Source: Pseudomonas asiatica (GTDB lineage: Bacteria > Pseudomonadota > Gammaproteobacteria > Pseudomonadales > Pseudomonadaceae). From it: a DNA stretch of 64,000 bases. A program made the translations under genes and the position numbers. Positions within the stretch are counted from its first letter, which is position 1. Each line of letters opens with the position of its first letter. The DNA lies in assembly GCF_009932335.1 (NCBI RefSeq), contig NZ_BLJF01000001.1, positions 62,001-126,000 of the forward strand, in the 5' to 3' direction. The notes below the pieces were generated by a model that had not been told where the DNA came from, did no database searches, and worked only from the letters and a program-made list of their open reading frames with translations. Positions 44,858 through 54,500 of this stretch are shown here, in pieces.

Positions 44858-45684
44858 GTTTTCTGGTGTTGTTGCTGGCGCTTTGGGTCGAGAAGTTCTC
44901 GGCCCTGCGCCATCAGGTGCAGCGAGATGGGTTCTTCCTCGGCGAACTGGTGCGCCTGGAGCGCAGCGGCAAGGTGCACCCATGGTGGACGCTGGCCATT
45001 CTGGTGTTGGCACCGGTAGCGCTGCTGGTTTTGCTGCTGCATGTTCTGGACCCGGTGGCGTATGGCTTGCTGGCGTTGCCGGTGCACCTGCTGGTGCTGA
45101 TCTACAGTCTGGGCCGCGGCGATGCCAAGGCATCGATGGGGCCGTTCCGTGATGCCTGGCGGCGCGGTGATGACCAGGCCGCGCTGCACGTGGCCGAGCG
45201 CGACCTAGGTCTGGCGGCCGACGAGCCGCAAAGCCTGTTGGTGCAGGTGCAGGGCAACCTGCTGTGGCAGGTGTACCAAGGCTTTTTCGCGGTGATCTTC
45301 TGGTACTTCGTGCTGGGCCCGGGTGCAGCCCTGGCCTATCGCTTGCTGGCTCTGTGTGGCGAACACAGCAAGCAACCGGCGTTGAAGGCCCGTGCCGAGC
45401 AGCTCAGGCATATCATGGACTGGCTGCCGGTACGGGTGCTGGCCTTGAGTTTCGCCCTGGTCGGCAACTTTCTCGCGGTCACCCGGGTGATGCTGCACGA
45501 GGTGCTCAACTGGCACATCAGCGCCGCCCACCTGGTTGCCAGGGTCGGGCGCATTGCCGATGACATTCCCGAAGAAGAAGACAGCCAGCGCGGGCTGGGG
45601 CGGCTCGACAGCCTGTGGGAGCTGCTGCTGCGCTGTGCGGTGCTGTGGTATGCCGGGTTTGCGCTGTGGACGGTTCTAGTCTGA
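44854..45684 (+). CDS. ampE: AmpE-family membrane protein
   Basis: 276 residues with about four membrane helices (MSFLVLLLALWVEKFSAL at the N-terminus, then LAILVLAPVALLVLLLHVLD, FFAVIFWYFVLGPGAALAYR and the C-terminal LWELLLRCAVLWYAGFALW). Homologue of the AmpE signalling modulator whose role in beta-lactamase regulation is poorly defined; CobD-like. Coupled to ampD (ATGA). Confidence 0.92.
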   Translation: MSFLVLLLALWVEKFSALRHQVQRDGFFLGELVRLERSGKVHPWWTLAILVLAPVALLVLLLHVLDPVAYGLLALPVHLLVLIYSLGRGDAKASMGPFRDAWRRGDDQAALHVAERDLGLAADEPQSLLVQVQGNLLWQVYQGFFAVIFWYFVLGPGAALAYRLLALCGEHSKQPALKARAEQLRHIMDWLPVRVLALSFALVGNFLAVTRVMLHEVLNWHISAAHLVARVGRIADDIPEEEDSQRGLGRLDSLWELLLRCAVLWYAGFALWTVLV

Positions 45685-45693
45685 TCTGAAGCT

Positions 45694-45872
45694 AGGCGCG
45701 GCTCCTTGCGGGAGCGTAGCAGCCCCAGGTTTTCAGCTTCGCCGCATAGATTGCCGGGGCCGCGTTGCGGCCCTTTCGCGACACAAGGCCGCTCCTACAG
45801 GGGCTGTGCAAATCCTGAGGGTAGCGCTGTACCTGTGGGAGCGGGTTTACCCGCGAAGAGTCCGGCACGGGC
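45694..45872. repeat. Compound REP region between ampE and tatD
   Basis: A degenerate type-B element (GGGGCCGCGTTGCGGCCCTT then TCGCGACACAAGGCCGCTCC TACAGG, ending near 45801) followed by a single reversed GCGGGT-type arm (ACCTGTGGGAGCGGGTTTAC then CCGCGAAGAG). Two families side by side; fills the 197-bp gap. Confidence 0.75.
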
Positions 45873-45881
45873 ACACAGCTG

Positions 45882-46658
45882 CTACCAGCGAAACAACTCG
45901 CAAGCGTTGCGACTACTGGCCTCAGCCAGTTCGCCAACTTCCACACCCATCACCTGCGCCAGCGCCCCGGCAATCTCCGGCAGGTGTTCCGGGCTGTTCC
46001 TTACCCCGGGGAACATAACCGGCGCCATGTCCGGCGCATCGGTCTCCAGCACCACGCTGTCCAGCGGCAACCGCGCCAGGGTCTTGCGCAGCCGTAGGGC
46101 CTGCGGCCAGGTACCCGCACCGCCAAGCCCAAGCCGGAAGCCCAGCTTGATGTACTCGCGGGCCTCTTCGTAACTGCCGGCAAACGCATGTATCACCCCC
46201 GCCCGCGCCGGCTTGTAGCGCTTGAGCGTGGCGATCACCTGCGCATGGCTGCGGCGCACGTGGAGCAGGGCGGGCAGTTCAAAGTCGCAGGCCATCTGCA
46301 GTTGCGCTTCGAACAGCGCCTGCTGGCGGGCCTTGTCCAGGTCTTCGAGGTAATAGTCCAGGCCAAACTCGCCCACGGCACATAGCCGTGGGTCGCCGCG
46401 CAGGCGCTCCAGCCACTCGCGCAGCTGCGCCAGGTGCTCCGGGCGATGCTGGTCAAGGTAGATCGGGTGCAGGCCGAGCGCGGCGAACAGGCGCTGGTCG
46501 GCACAGGCCAGGTCCCACACCCGCTGGAAATTCGCCTGGTACACCCCCAGCACCACCATCCTCTCCACCCCGCGCGACACCGCGTTGGCCAGCAGTTGTT
46601 GGCGGTCGGCGTCGAAGTCGGGGAAGTCCAGGTGGGTGTGGGTGTCGATCAGGCGCAT
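45882..46658 (-). CDS. TatD-family metal-dependent hydrolase/DNase
   Basis: 258 residues. Metal ligands at IDTHTHLDFPDFD, then Glu in AVGEFGLDYY, LLHVRRSHAQVI, VIHAFAGSYEEA and the final ETDAPDM follow the amidohydrolase-like TatD order. TatD proteins are 3'-5' DNases linked to DNA repair and to D-amino-acyl processing; the substrate here is not determined. Starts two bases after the stop of cra, so it is the second gene of a cra-tatD transcript. Confidence 0.9.
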   Translation of the reverse strand: MRLIDTHTHLDFPDFDADRQQLLANAVSRGVERMVVLGVYQANFQRVWDLACADQRLFAALGLHPIYLDQHRPEHLAQLREWLERLRGDPRLCAVGEFGLDYYLEDLDKARQQALFEAQLQMACDFELPALLHVRRSHAQVIATLKRYKPARAGVIHAFAGSYEEAREYIKLGFRLGLGGAGTWPQALRLRKTLARLPLDSVVLETDAPDMAPVMFPGVRNSPEHLPEIAGALAQVMGVEVGELAEASSRNACELFRW

Positions 46659-46660
46659 AT

Positions 46661-47656
46661 TCAGGCCGCTGTAATGCGTTGCTTGAACGTTCGACCGACG
46701 GCATGCACGCCAGGTTCGTAGCGTTTGTCCTCGATCGCGGCCAGTGCCAGTTCCAGCGCGGTGGCGGCAATCAGGCCATGCTGCTGGGCCATGGCATTGA
46801 CTGGCAGCGGCAGGAAGTCGAGCAACTGGTTGTCGCCAAAGGTACCCAGCTGCAGCTGGCGTGAGTCGGCAGTGCGCGCCTGCAGGGTGTCGAACACCCC
46901 TTGCAGCAGCACGTAGGAGGTTGTCACCAGGGCATCCGGCAGGCCGCCAAGGTCATCGATCAGTTGCTGCATCAGGCGCTGGCCGCACTCTCGGCTGAAC
47001 GCTTCGCCCTGATAGCGGCGAACCTCGCCGGCATAGCCTTGCAGGGCTTCGTCGAAGCCACCGGCACGTGCCTGGCTGACCGACAGCTCGGGGCGGGCGC
47101 CGATCAAGGCGATGCTGCGCGGGGCGGCGCTCAACAAGCTGGCGGCCAGCTGGCGGCTGGCGTCGCGGTCGTCGCTGATCACCGAGCAGAAGTGCGCAGG
47201 GTCCAGGCGGCGGTCGATGGCGATTACCGGCAGGCCTTTGTCCTGCAGCTCGCGGTAGCTGTCGTCTTCTGGCGGCAGGCAGCTGGCGACGAACAGTGCA
47301 TCGCAACGGCGGGCGCGGAACAGCTGTTGCAACTGGCGCTCGCTGTCGGGCTGGTCGTCGCTGCTGGCAATCAGCAACTGGTAGCCACGGGCGCGGGCAC
47401 CTTGTTCGAGCTGCTTGGCAATGCGGGCGTAGCTGGGGTTCTCCAGATCCGGGAGAATGAAGCCCAGAGTGCGGGTATGCCGGCTGCGCAGGCCAGCGGC
47501 CTGCGGGTTGGGGGTGAAGCCGTGGGCCTCGACCACCGCGCGTACCCGCTCGACAGTGCTGTTGCTGATGCGCTGCTGTTCGGCCTTGCCATTGATGACG
47601 TAGCTGGCAGTGGTCACGGACACACCGGCCAGACGGGCGATATCGCTGAGTTTCAC
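46661..47656 (-). CDS. cra: Catabolite repressor/activator (fructose repressor)
   Basis: 331 residues starting GTG 47656 behind AAGGA: KLSDIARLAGVSVTTASYVI is a LacI-family helix-turn-helix, with the hinge KAEQQRISNSTVERVRAVVE. The C-terminal sugar-binding half (LGFILPDLENPSYARIAKQL) binds fructose-1-phosphate in P. putida Cra, which represses fruBKA. Divergent from fruB, with a Cra box in the gap. In-frame codons upstream lack coding character. Confidence 0.95.
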   Translation of the reverse strand: MKLSDIARLAGVSVTTASYVINGKAEQQRISNSTVERVRAVVEAHGFTPNPQAAGLRSRHTRTLGFILPDLENPSYARIAKQLEQGARARGYQLLIASSDDQPDSERQLQQLFRARRCDALFVASCLPPEDDSYRELQDKGLPVIAIDRRLDPAHFCSVISDDRDASRQLAASLLSAAPRSIALIGARPELSVSQARAGGFDEALQGYAGEVRRYQGEAFSRECGQRLMQQLIDDLGGLPDALVTTSYVLLQGVFDTLQARTADSRQLQLGTFGDNQLLDFLPLPVNAMAQQHGLIAATALELALAAIEDKRYEPGVHAVGRTFKQRITAA

Positions 47657-47813
47657 CGAATTTTCCTTGTTATTACCGGGGCTGGCTGTGAGCCCTGACC
47701 GGGTAGTTTGACCCGGCGAGGGCGCCACGCGCAGACGACCATTGTCGCAATTGTCCGACAGGATGGGGCTTTTTCATCGGCAGATTATCGAGTAACGTGG
47801 CCGCCTGGTCAGA

Positions 47814-47825
47814 TTAATCGTTTCA
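47814..47825. promoter_or_regulatory. Cra operator
   Basis: TTAATCGTTTCA differs in one position from TTAAACGTTTCA, the P. putida Cra box I recall. Lies about 115 bp before fruB and 160 bp before cra, so it can control both. Confidence 0.72.
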
Positions 47826-47940
47826 GCTGCCGAATTTTCTGCCTCGGCTGCCATCGGTGCAAGGCTGTTGAACTGGCCGTTCATGTGAATTCCACAACAA
47901 TACTCCAGTACCCGACCGGGAACTGCAAAAGGAGAAGGTC

Positions 47941-50793
47941 ATGCTCGAGCTCGCCAAGGAGCAGATAGCCATGGGCCAGAAGGCCGCCGACAAGGCCGAG
48001 GCATTGCGCCTGCTGGCCGACCGGCTGGTCGCTGACGGCCTGGTCGCCGAGGGATACCTGCAAGGGCTGCAGGCCCGAGAGGCACAAGGCTCCACCTTCC
48101 TTGGGCAGGGCATTGCCATCCCCCATGGCACGCCGCAGACCCGTGACCTGGTGTACGCCACCGGCGTGCGCCTGTTGCAGTTTCCCGAGGGCGTGGACTG
48201 GGGCGATGGCCAGATGGTCTATCTGGCTATCGGCATCGCTGCCCGTTCCGATGAGCACCTGCGCCTGTTGCAACTGCTGACCCGCGCCCTGGGCGAGACC
48301 GACCTGGCCGAAGCTCTGCGCCGCGCCGGTTCCGCGGAGGCGTTGCTGAAGCTGTTGCAGGGCGCGCCTCAGGAACTGGCGCTGGATGCGCAGTTGGTCG
48401 GCCTGAACCTGCCGGCCGAAGACTTCGATGAACTGGCCTGGCGCGGCGCCCGCCTGTTACAGCGCGCCGACTGCGTCGATAGCGGTTTTGCCGCCGTCCT
48501 GCAGCAGGCCGAACCGCTGCCGCTGGGCGAGGGCCTGTGGTGGCTGCACAGCGAGCGCCAGGTGCGCCAGCCGGGGCTGGCCTTCATCACCCCGCAGCAG
48601 CCGCTGCGTTACCGCGACCAACCGCTCAACGGCCTGTTCTGCCTGGCCAGCCTCGGTGCAGCCCACCAGGCCTTGCTCGAACGCCTGTGCGAAGTGCTGA
48701 TCGAAGGCCGCGGGCAGATGCTCTACCAGGCCACCAGCAGCCGCGCGGTGCTGGAGGTGCTAGGCGGTGAGGCGCCGGCAGGCTGGCCCAGTGCGCGCGT
48801 GGTGCTGGCCAACCCGCACGGTTTGCATGCCCGCCCGGCAAAGGTATTGGCGCAACTGGCCAAAGGTTTCGATGGGGAAATCCGTGTGCGGCTGGCGGAT
48901 AGCGCGCAGCCGGCGGTGTCGGTGAAGAGCCTGAGCAAGCTGCTCAGTCTCGGCGCCCGACGTGGCCAGACACTGGAACTGGTGGCTGAGCCCGGCATCG
49001 CCCCCGATGCCTTGCCGGTGCTGTTGGCCGCCATCGAACAAGGCCTGGGTGAAGAGGTGGAGCCACTGCCGCAGAGTGCTGAGGTTGTAGCTGGCGCAGC
49101 GGCCGAAGTGCTGCAAGCGCCCGCGGCCGGTAGCCGTATCCACGGCGTGGGTGCTGCGCCCGGCATTGCCTGTGGCCCGGCCCATGTGTGTGTCGAGCGT
49201 GAGTTCGACTACCCCCTGCGCGGTGAGTCCTGCGCCCAGGAGCGGCAGAAGCTGCGTGAAGCTGTGGCGACCGTGAATGGCGAGCTGCAGGCCTTGGTCC
49301 AGCGCAGCGACAAGGCCATTGGCGAAATCTTCGTCACCCATCAGGAAATGCTCGCAGACCCGGCCCTGAGCGACGATGTCGAGCAGCGCCTGGGCCAGGG
49401 CGAAAGCGCCGCGGCAGCATGGATGGCAGTGATCGAGGCGGCGGCGCGTCAACAGGAGTCGCTGCACGATGCCTTGCTCGCCGAACGTGCTGCCGACCTG
49501 CGTGACATCGGCCGCCGCGTGCTGGCGCAGTTGTGTGGCGTGCAGGCCCAGGCTGAACCCGAGCAACCCTACGTGCTGGTAATGACCGAAGTCGGCCCGT
49601 CCGATGTCGCCCGGCTGGACCCGAGCCGCGTCGCCGGTATCGTCACCGCTCAGGGTGGCGCCACCGCCCACAGTGCCATCGTCGCCCGTGCCTTGGGTAT
49701 TCCGGCGGTTGTGGGCGCGGGGGCGTCGATACTGCTGTTGGACAGCGGCACGCCGTTGCTGCTCGATGGCCAGCGTGGCGTGGTCAGCGTGGCGCCGCCG
49801 GCGGATGAACTGCAAAAGGCCCTGGCCGAGCGCGACCTGCGCGAGCAACGCTTGCAGGCCGCCTGGGCCAACCGCTTCGAGCCGGCGGTCACTCGCGATG
49901 GTCACGCTGTCGAGGTGTTTGCCAACATCGGCGAGAGCAACGGCATCGCCAAGGTAGTGGAGCAGGGCGCCGAAGGCGTGGGCCTGCTGCGCACCGAGTT
50001 GATTTTCATGGCCCACACCCAGGCCCCGGACGTGGCGACCCAGGAAGCCGAGTACCGCCGCGTGCTCGATGGCCTCGACGGGCGCCCGCTGGTGGTGCGC
50101 ACCCTCGATGTTGGTGGCGACAAGCCGCTGCCGTACTGGCCGATCGCTGCCGAGGAAAACCCGTTCCTCGGTGTGCGCGGCGTACGCCTTACCCTGCAGC
50201 GCCCGCAGGTGATGGAAGACCAGTTGCGCGCCTTGCTGCGCGCTGCCGACCAGCGCCCGCTGCGCATCATGTTCCCGATGGTCGGGCAGGTGCATGAATG
50301 GCGCGAGGCGCGCGCCATGGTCGAGCGCCTGCGCGCCGAGATCCCGGTAGCCGACCTGCAACTGGGTATCATGGTCGAAGTGCCCTCGGCAGCGCTGTTG
50401 GCACCACAACTGGCGCGCGAAGTGGACTTTTTCAGCATCGGCACCAACGACCTGACCCAGTACACCTTGGCCATCGACCGTGGTCACCCCAGTCTCTCGG
50501 CCCAGGCCGACGGCCTGCACCCGGCGGTGCTCAGCCTGATCGACATGACCGTGCGCGCCGCCCATGCCCATGGCAAGTGGGTGGGCGTGTGCGGCGAGCT
50601 GGCGGCCGACCCGCAGGCAGTGGCCGTGCTGCTGGGCCTGGACGTGGACGAACTCAGCGTCGCCGCGCGCAGCATTGCCGAAGTCAAGGCCCTGGTTCGC
50701 CAGGCCGATCACCAGACGGCCCGCGCCCTGGCGCGCGAGGCCCTGCAACAGGACAGCGCCGCAGCGGTTCGCGCGCTGGTGGAGCGTTACTGA
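47941..50793 (+). CDS. fruB: Fructose PTS multiphosphoryl protein EIIA-HPr-EI
   Basis: 950 residues, three fused phosphocarriers in the pseudomonad order. EIIA-Fru at 1-145 with His62 (GIAIPHGTPQ); HPr at about 280-370 with His296 (NPHGLHARPAKVL); enzyme I from about 395 to the end with His577 (GGATAHSAIVARALGIPAVV) and the PEP-site blocks FGSIGTNDLTQY-like FFSIGTNDLTQYTLAIDRG. It passes phosphate from PEP to FruA. AAGGAG before ATG 47941. First gene of fruBKA, with a Cra box upstream; fruK starts at the next base after its stop. Confidence 0.97.
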   Translation: MLELAKEQIAMGQKAADKAEALRLLADRLVADGLVAEGYLQGLQAREAQGSTFLGQGIAIPHGTPQTRDLVYATGVRLLQFPEGVDWGDGQMVYLAIGIAARSDEHLRLLQLLTRALGETDLAEALRRAGSAEALLKLLQGAPQELALDAQLVGLNLPAEDFDELAWRGARLLQRADCVDSGFAAVLQQAEPLPLGEGLWWLHSERQVRQPGLAFITPQQPLRYRDQPLNGLFCLASLGAAHQALLERLCEVLIEGRGQMLYQATSSRAVLEVLGGEAPAGWPSARVVLANPHGLHARPAKVLAQLAKGFDGEIRVRLADSAQPAVSVKSLSKLLSLGARRGQTLELVAEPGIAPDALPVLLAAIEQGLGEEVEPLPQSAEVVAGAAAEVLQAPAAGSRIHGVGAAPGIACGPAHVCVEREFDYPLRGESCAQERQKLREAVATVNGELQALVQRSDKAIGEIFVTHQEMLADPALSDDVEQRLGQGESAAAAWMAVIEAAARQQESLHDALLAERAADLRDIGRRVLAQLCGVQAQAEPEQPYVLVMTEVGPSDVARLDPSRVAGIVTAQGGATAHSAIVARALGIPAVVGAGASILLLDSGTPLLLDGQRGVVSVAPPADELQKALAERDLREQRLQAAWANRFEPAVTRDGHAVEVFANIGESNGIAKVVEQGAEGVGLLRTELIFMAHTQAPDVATQEAEYRRVLDGLDGRPLVVRTLDVGGDKPLPYWPIAAEENPFLGVRGVRLTLQRPQVMEDQLRALLRAADQRPLRIMFPMVGQVHEWREARAMVERLRAEIPVADLQLGIMVEVPSAALLAPQLAREVDFFSIGTNDLTQYTLAIDRGHPSLSAQADGLHPAVLSLIDMTVRAAHAHGKWVGVCGELAADPQAVAVLLGLDVDELSVAARSIAEVKALVRQADHQTARALAREALQQDSAAAVRALVERY

Positions 50794-51741
50794 ATGGCCA
50801 AGATCCTCACCCTCACCCTGAACCCTGCGCTGGATATCACCATCGGCCTGGGTACCCTGCGCCCAGGGCAGGTCAATCGCAGCCAGGAGCAGCACAGCCA
50901 CGCCGCAGGCAAGGGGCTGAACGTTGCCCAGGTACTGGCCGACCTGGGCCACACCGTCACTGTTGGCGGCTTCCTCGGGCGTGACAACCTGCAGCCTTTC
51001 GAGGCGCTGATCGACTGGCGCGGCTTCGTCGACTGCTTTGTCCGCGTGCCGGGCGAAACCCGCAGTAATATCAAGCTGGTCGAAGCCGATGGCCGTGTCA
51101 CCGACATCAACGGCCAAGGCCCGGAAGTCGACGAAGCGGCGCGCAGTGCATTGCTGCGCTGCCTGGCGCAGGTTGCCCCGGGCCACGATGCGGTGGTGGT
51201 GGCTGGTAGCCTGCCGCGTGGGATCAGCGCCGACTGGTTCCGACAGTTGCTCGAACAGCTCAAGGCGCAAGGCCTGAAGGTGGCCCTGGACAGCAGCGGC
51301 GAAGCCCTGCGTGCCGGCCTGCAGAGCTCGCCCTGGCTGGTCAAGCCTAATACCGAAGAGTTGGGCGAGGTGCTCGGCCTGGCTGTGGATAACCCGGCGC
51401 AGCAGCGCGCTGCTGCCGAGCGCCTGCTGGCCAGTGGCGTCGAACACGTGGTGGTGTCGGCGGGAGAGCAGGGCGTCAGCTGGTTCACCCACGGCCATGC
51501 CGTACATGCTTGCCCGCCCAAGGTGCAGGTTGCCAGCACAGTGGGTGCAGGTGATTCGCTGGTGGCCGGCATGGTCCACGGCCTGCTGCAGGGCGAAGCC
51601 CCGGCGCAGACCTTGACCCGTGCAACCGCCATCGCTGCACAGGCTGTTACCCAGGTTGGTTTCGGCATCCTTGACCGCGAGCAACTGGCGCGTCTGGAAG
51701 CTGCCGTGCAACTGAAAGAACAAAAAGAGGGTTGCCGATGA
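50794..51741 (+). CDS. fruK: 1-phosphofructokinase
   Basis: 315 residues of the PfkB ribokinase family. ILTLTLNPALDITIGLGTLR, HAAGKGLNVAQVLADLGHTV, VVVAGSLPRGIS and the anion-hole motif STVGAGDSLVAGMVHG are present; the last carries the catalytic Asp. Phosphorylates the fructose-1-phosphate produced by FruA to fructose-1,6-bisphosphate. Its ATG directly follows the fruB stop and its stop overlaps fruA. Confidence 0.96.
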   Translation: MAKILTLTLNPALDITIGLGTLRPGQVNRSQEQHSHAAGKGLNVAQVLADLGHTVTVGGFLGRDNLQPFEALIDWRGFVDCFVRVPGETRSNIKLVEADGRVTDINGQGPEVDEAARSALLRCLAQVAPGHDAVVVAGSLPRGISADWFRQLLEQLKAQGLKVALDSSGEALRAGLQSSPWLVKPNTEELGEVLGLAVDNPAQQRAAAERLLASGVEHVVVSAGEQGVSWFTHGHAVHACPPKVQVASTVGAGDSLVAGMVHGLLQGEAPAQTLTRATAIAAQAVTQVGFGILDREQLARLEAAVQLKEQKEGCR

Positions 51742-53477
51742 ACATTGCCATTGTCACTGCCTGCCCCAACGGCCAGGTATCAAGCGTGCTGAGCGCGCGC
51801 TTGCTGTCCGCCGCAGCCCAGCGGCGAGGCTGGAGTACCAGCGTCGAAGTGCAGGATGCCGGCCACCCCGAGCGGCAACTGAGCGCCACGCAGATCGCCG
51901 AGGCCGACTGGGTGCTGGTGGTCAGCACCGGCCCGGTGGACCTGGAGCGTTTCGTCGGCAAGCGCGTGTACCAGAGCACGCCATCCCAGGCTTTGGCCGA
52001 CCGCGAAGGCTTCCTCGATGAGGCGGCTTCCAACGCCCGTCTGCTGGCCACGGTGCCAGGACTTCCGGCTGAAACTGGCAGCGCTGGCGCACGCATCGTC
52101 GCCGTCACGGCTTGCCCGACTGGCGTCGCGCATACATTCATGGCCGCGGAAGCCTTGCAGCAGGCTGCGCAGCAACTGGGCTACGAGCTCACCGTCGAGA
52201 CCCAGGGCTCGGTCGGTGCGCGCAACCCCTTGTCTGCCGAAGCCATCGCTGCAGCGGATGTAGTGCTGCTGGCCGCCGACATCGAAGTGCCCACCGCGCG
52301 TTTCGCTGGCAAGCGCATTTACCGTTGTGGCACCGGTATCGCCCTCAAGCAGGCCCGCGCGACCCTCGACAAGGCCCTGGCTGATGCCAAGGTGGAAAAC
52401 AGCGGCGATGCCGCAGCGGCGAGCACGCCAGCCAAGGGCGAGAAGAGCGGGGTATACAAGCACCTGCTCACTGGCGTGTCGTTCATGCTGCCGATGGTGG
52501 TGGCTGGCGGCCTGCTGATTGCCCTGTCGTTCGTATTCGGTATCGAGGCTTACAAAGAAGCGGGCACCTTGCCGGCGGCGTTGATGCAGATCGGTGGCGA
52601 GGCTGCGTTCAAGTTGATGGTGCCGCTGCTGGCGGGCTACATCGCCTGGTCCATCGCCGACCGCCCGGGGCTGGCGCCCGGCATGATCGGCGGCCTGCTG
52701 GCCAGCACCCTGGGCGCCGGTTTCATCGGTGGTATCGTCGCCGGCTTCCTCGCCGGCTACAGCGCCAAGGCCATTGCCCGCTGGGCGCGCCTGCCCAGCA
52801 GCCTGGAGGCACTCAAGCCGATCCTGATCATCCCGCTGCTGGCCAGCCTGTTCACCGGCCTGGTGATGATCTACGTGGTCGGCCAGCCGGTGGCGGCGAT
52901 GCTGGAAGGGCTCACGCATTTTCTCGACAGCATGGGCACCACCAATGCCATCCTCTTGGGCCTGTTGCTGGGCGGCATGATGTGCGTCGATCTGGGAGGG
53001 CCGATCAACAAGGCCGCCTATGCCTTCTCGGTGGGGCTGTTGGCCTCGTCGAGCTATGCACCGATGGCAGCGACCATGGCCGCCGGCATGGTGCCGCCGA
53101 TTGGCCTGGGTATCGCCAGCTTCCTGGCCCGACGCAAGTTTGCCCAGAGCGAGCGTGAAGCGGGCAAGGCGGCCCTGGCGCTGGGGCTGTGCTTCATATC
53201 CGAAGGGGCGATCCCGTTTGCCGCCAAGGACCCGCTGCGGGTGATCCCGGCCAGCGTGGCCGGCGGGGCATTGACCGGGGCATTGTCGATGTACTTCGGC
53301 TGCAAGCTGATGGCGCCGCACGGCGGCCTGTTCGTGTTGCTGATACCCAATGCGATCAACCATGCGCTGCTGTACTTGTTGGCGATCGTGGCGGGCAGCC
53401 TGCTGACGGCGGTGGTGTATGCGGTGATCAAGAAGAGCGAGCGGGTGGAGTTGGCGGTAGCGCCGGTGAAGGGTTAG
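51738..53477 (+). CDS. fruA: Fructose-specific PTS permease EIIBC
   Basis: 579 residues. Two IIB-like modules: a degenerate one with Cys9 (VTACPNGQVSSV) and the active one with Cys126 (VTACPTGVAHTFMAAEAL). The IIC membrane domain starts near residue 240 (GVSFMLPMVVAGGLLIALSF) with about ten helices and LGGPINKAAYAFSVG. Imports fructose as fructose-1-phosphate. Overlaps fruK by four bases (ATGA). A REP pair follows the operon. Confidence 0.96.
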   Translation: MNIAIVTACPNGQVSSVLSARLLSAAAQRRGWSTSVEVQDAGHPERQLSATQIAEADWVLVVSTGPVDLERFVGKRVYQSTPSQALADREGFLDEAASNARLLATVPGLPAETGSAGARIVAVTACPTGVAHTFMAAEALQQAAQQLGYELTVETQGSVGARNPLSAEAIAAADVVLLAADIEVPTARFAGKRIYRCGTGIALKQARATLDKALADAKVENSGDAAAASTPAKGEKSGVYKHLLTGVSFMLPMVVAGGLLIALSFVFGIEAYKEAGTLPAALMQIGGEAAFKLMVPLLAGYIAWSIADRPGLAPGMIGGLLASTLGAGFIGGIVAGFLAGYSAKAIARWARLPSSLEALKPILIIPLLASLFTGLVMIYVVGQPVAAMLEGLTHFLDSMGTTNAILLGLLLGGMMCVDLGGPINKAAYAFSVGLLASSSYAPMAATMAAGMVPPIGLGIASFLARRKFAQSEREAGKAALALGLCFISEGAIPFAAKDPLRVIPASVAGGALTGALSMYFGCKLMAPHGGLFVLLIPNAINHALLYLLAIVAGSLLTAVVYAVIKKSERVELAVAPVKG

Positions 53478-53495
53478 AGATTTCAGCGGGCCTTA

Positions 53496-53597
53496 CTGGC
53501 CTCTTCGCGGGCACGCCCGCTCCCACAGGGTCACTGCAAGCTTCAGGATCATGCAGTAACTGTGGGAGCGGGCGTGCCCGCGAAGAGGCCGGAACAG
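53496..53597. repeat. REP inverted pair (GCGGGCACGCCCGCTCCCACAGG type)
   Basis: ACTGGCCTCTTCGCGGGCAC GCCCGCTCCCACAGG on the left, mirrored by TGTGGGAGCGGGCGTGCCCG CGAAGAGGCCGG on the right; touches the stop codon of the convergent DUF3820 gene. Confidence 0.88.
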
Positions 53598-53598
53598 G

Positions 53599-53823
53599 TC
53601 AACGCCCGTGCTTCTGCCGCAACGGCACAAGCAGATCGCCCAGCCCATTGTGATCGATCTCGTGCATCAGCGCCAGCAACCCACCCAATTCCCCCGCCGG
53701 GAAACCCTTGCGCGCAAACCAGGCCAGGTAATCCCCTGGCAAGTCGGCAATGATTCGTCCCTGGTACTTGCCAAACGGCATGGTGCGGGTGACCAGCAGT
53801 TCGAGGGTTTCCGGCTTCATCAT
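53599..53823 (-). CDS. DUF3820-family small protein
   Basis: 74 residues, MMKPETLELLVTRTMPFGKY and IIADLPGDYLAWFARKGFP are the DUF3820 signature. Function not established; some members are described as quorum-sensing-regulated. Two ATGs in tandem; 53823 has CAGG at seven bases, 53820 is the alternative. Codons further upstream extend the frame but look non-coding. Confidence 0.85.
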   Translation of the reverse strand: MMKPETLELLVTRTMPFGKYQGRIIADLPGDYLAWFARKGFPAGELGGLLALMHEIDHNGLGDLLVPLRQKHGR

Positions 53824-54023
53824 CGGCGCACCTGGCTGTTGAAAAGCGCCGACCATACTGCAATCTGCACGAAGGCCCAAGCGGCAATCATGCAGAACGC
53901 CGTGATCAAGCTCAGACCTTCTGTTTTTATATTGTTGATTTTTAAGGACTTTATAGATAGTCCTCGCTTGGCACGAACGCTGCTCCCTTACAGATGACTA
54001 TCACCTGCCAAGGAGTTTGTGCC

Positions 54024-54500
54024 ATGAGCAATCCCAACAAAGACGTGATCGACGTGCTCAACGACCTGATCGAGTACAGCAAGGATGGTGAGAAAGGTTT
54101 CAAGGCCTCGGCCGATGATGTGAAGAACCCCGAACTTAAAGCGTTCTTCGTTCAACGTGCCGGTGAGTGCGCCAATGCCGCCGGCGAACTGCAGAGCGAA
54201 GTGCGTCGCCTGGGGGGCGACCCGGAAACCTCCACCAGCATCAGCGGTGACCTGCATCGGGGTTGGGTAAACCTCAAGGCAATGGTCACCGGCAAGGATG
54301 AGGAAGCGGTGCTGAACGAGGTGGAGCGGGGCGAGGACCATGCCCTCAAGGCCTACAAGGAAGCTCGCGAGAAACTGGTCAAGCTGGGCCGCACCGCCAG
54401 CGACCAGACCTACACCTTGGTGGAAAAACAGCTGCAAGGTGTGCAGCGTAACCATGATCAGGTCAGAGCCTTGCGCAACGCCGCGCGCGCCCGCAGCTAG
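54024..54500 (+). CDS. DUF2383/PA2169-family four-helix protein
   Basis: 158 residues, all helical and acidic. VIDVLNDLIEYSKDGEKGFK and VERGEDHALKAYKEAREKLV fit the ferritin-like four-helix-bundle PA2169/DUF2383 family, often linked to stationary phase and stress. No iron-site signature can be asserted. AAGGAG before ATG 54024. Its stop codon TAG interlocks with that of the convergent cyclase gene. Confidence 0.85.
   Translation: MSNPNKDVIDVLNDLIEYSKDGEKGFKASADDVKNPELKAFFVQRAGECANAAGELQSEVRRLGGDPETSTSISGDLHRGWVNLKAMVTGKDEEAVLNEVERGEDHALKAYKEAREKLVKLGRTASDQTYTLVEKQLQGVQRNHDQVRALRNAARARS

Noticed and set aside
48760..51723. 987-codon minus-strand ORF
   Set aside because: Antisense shadow of fruB and fruK, whose catalytic motifs are all on the plus strand.
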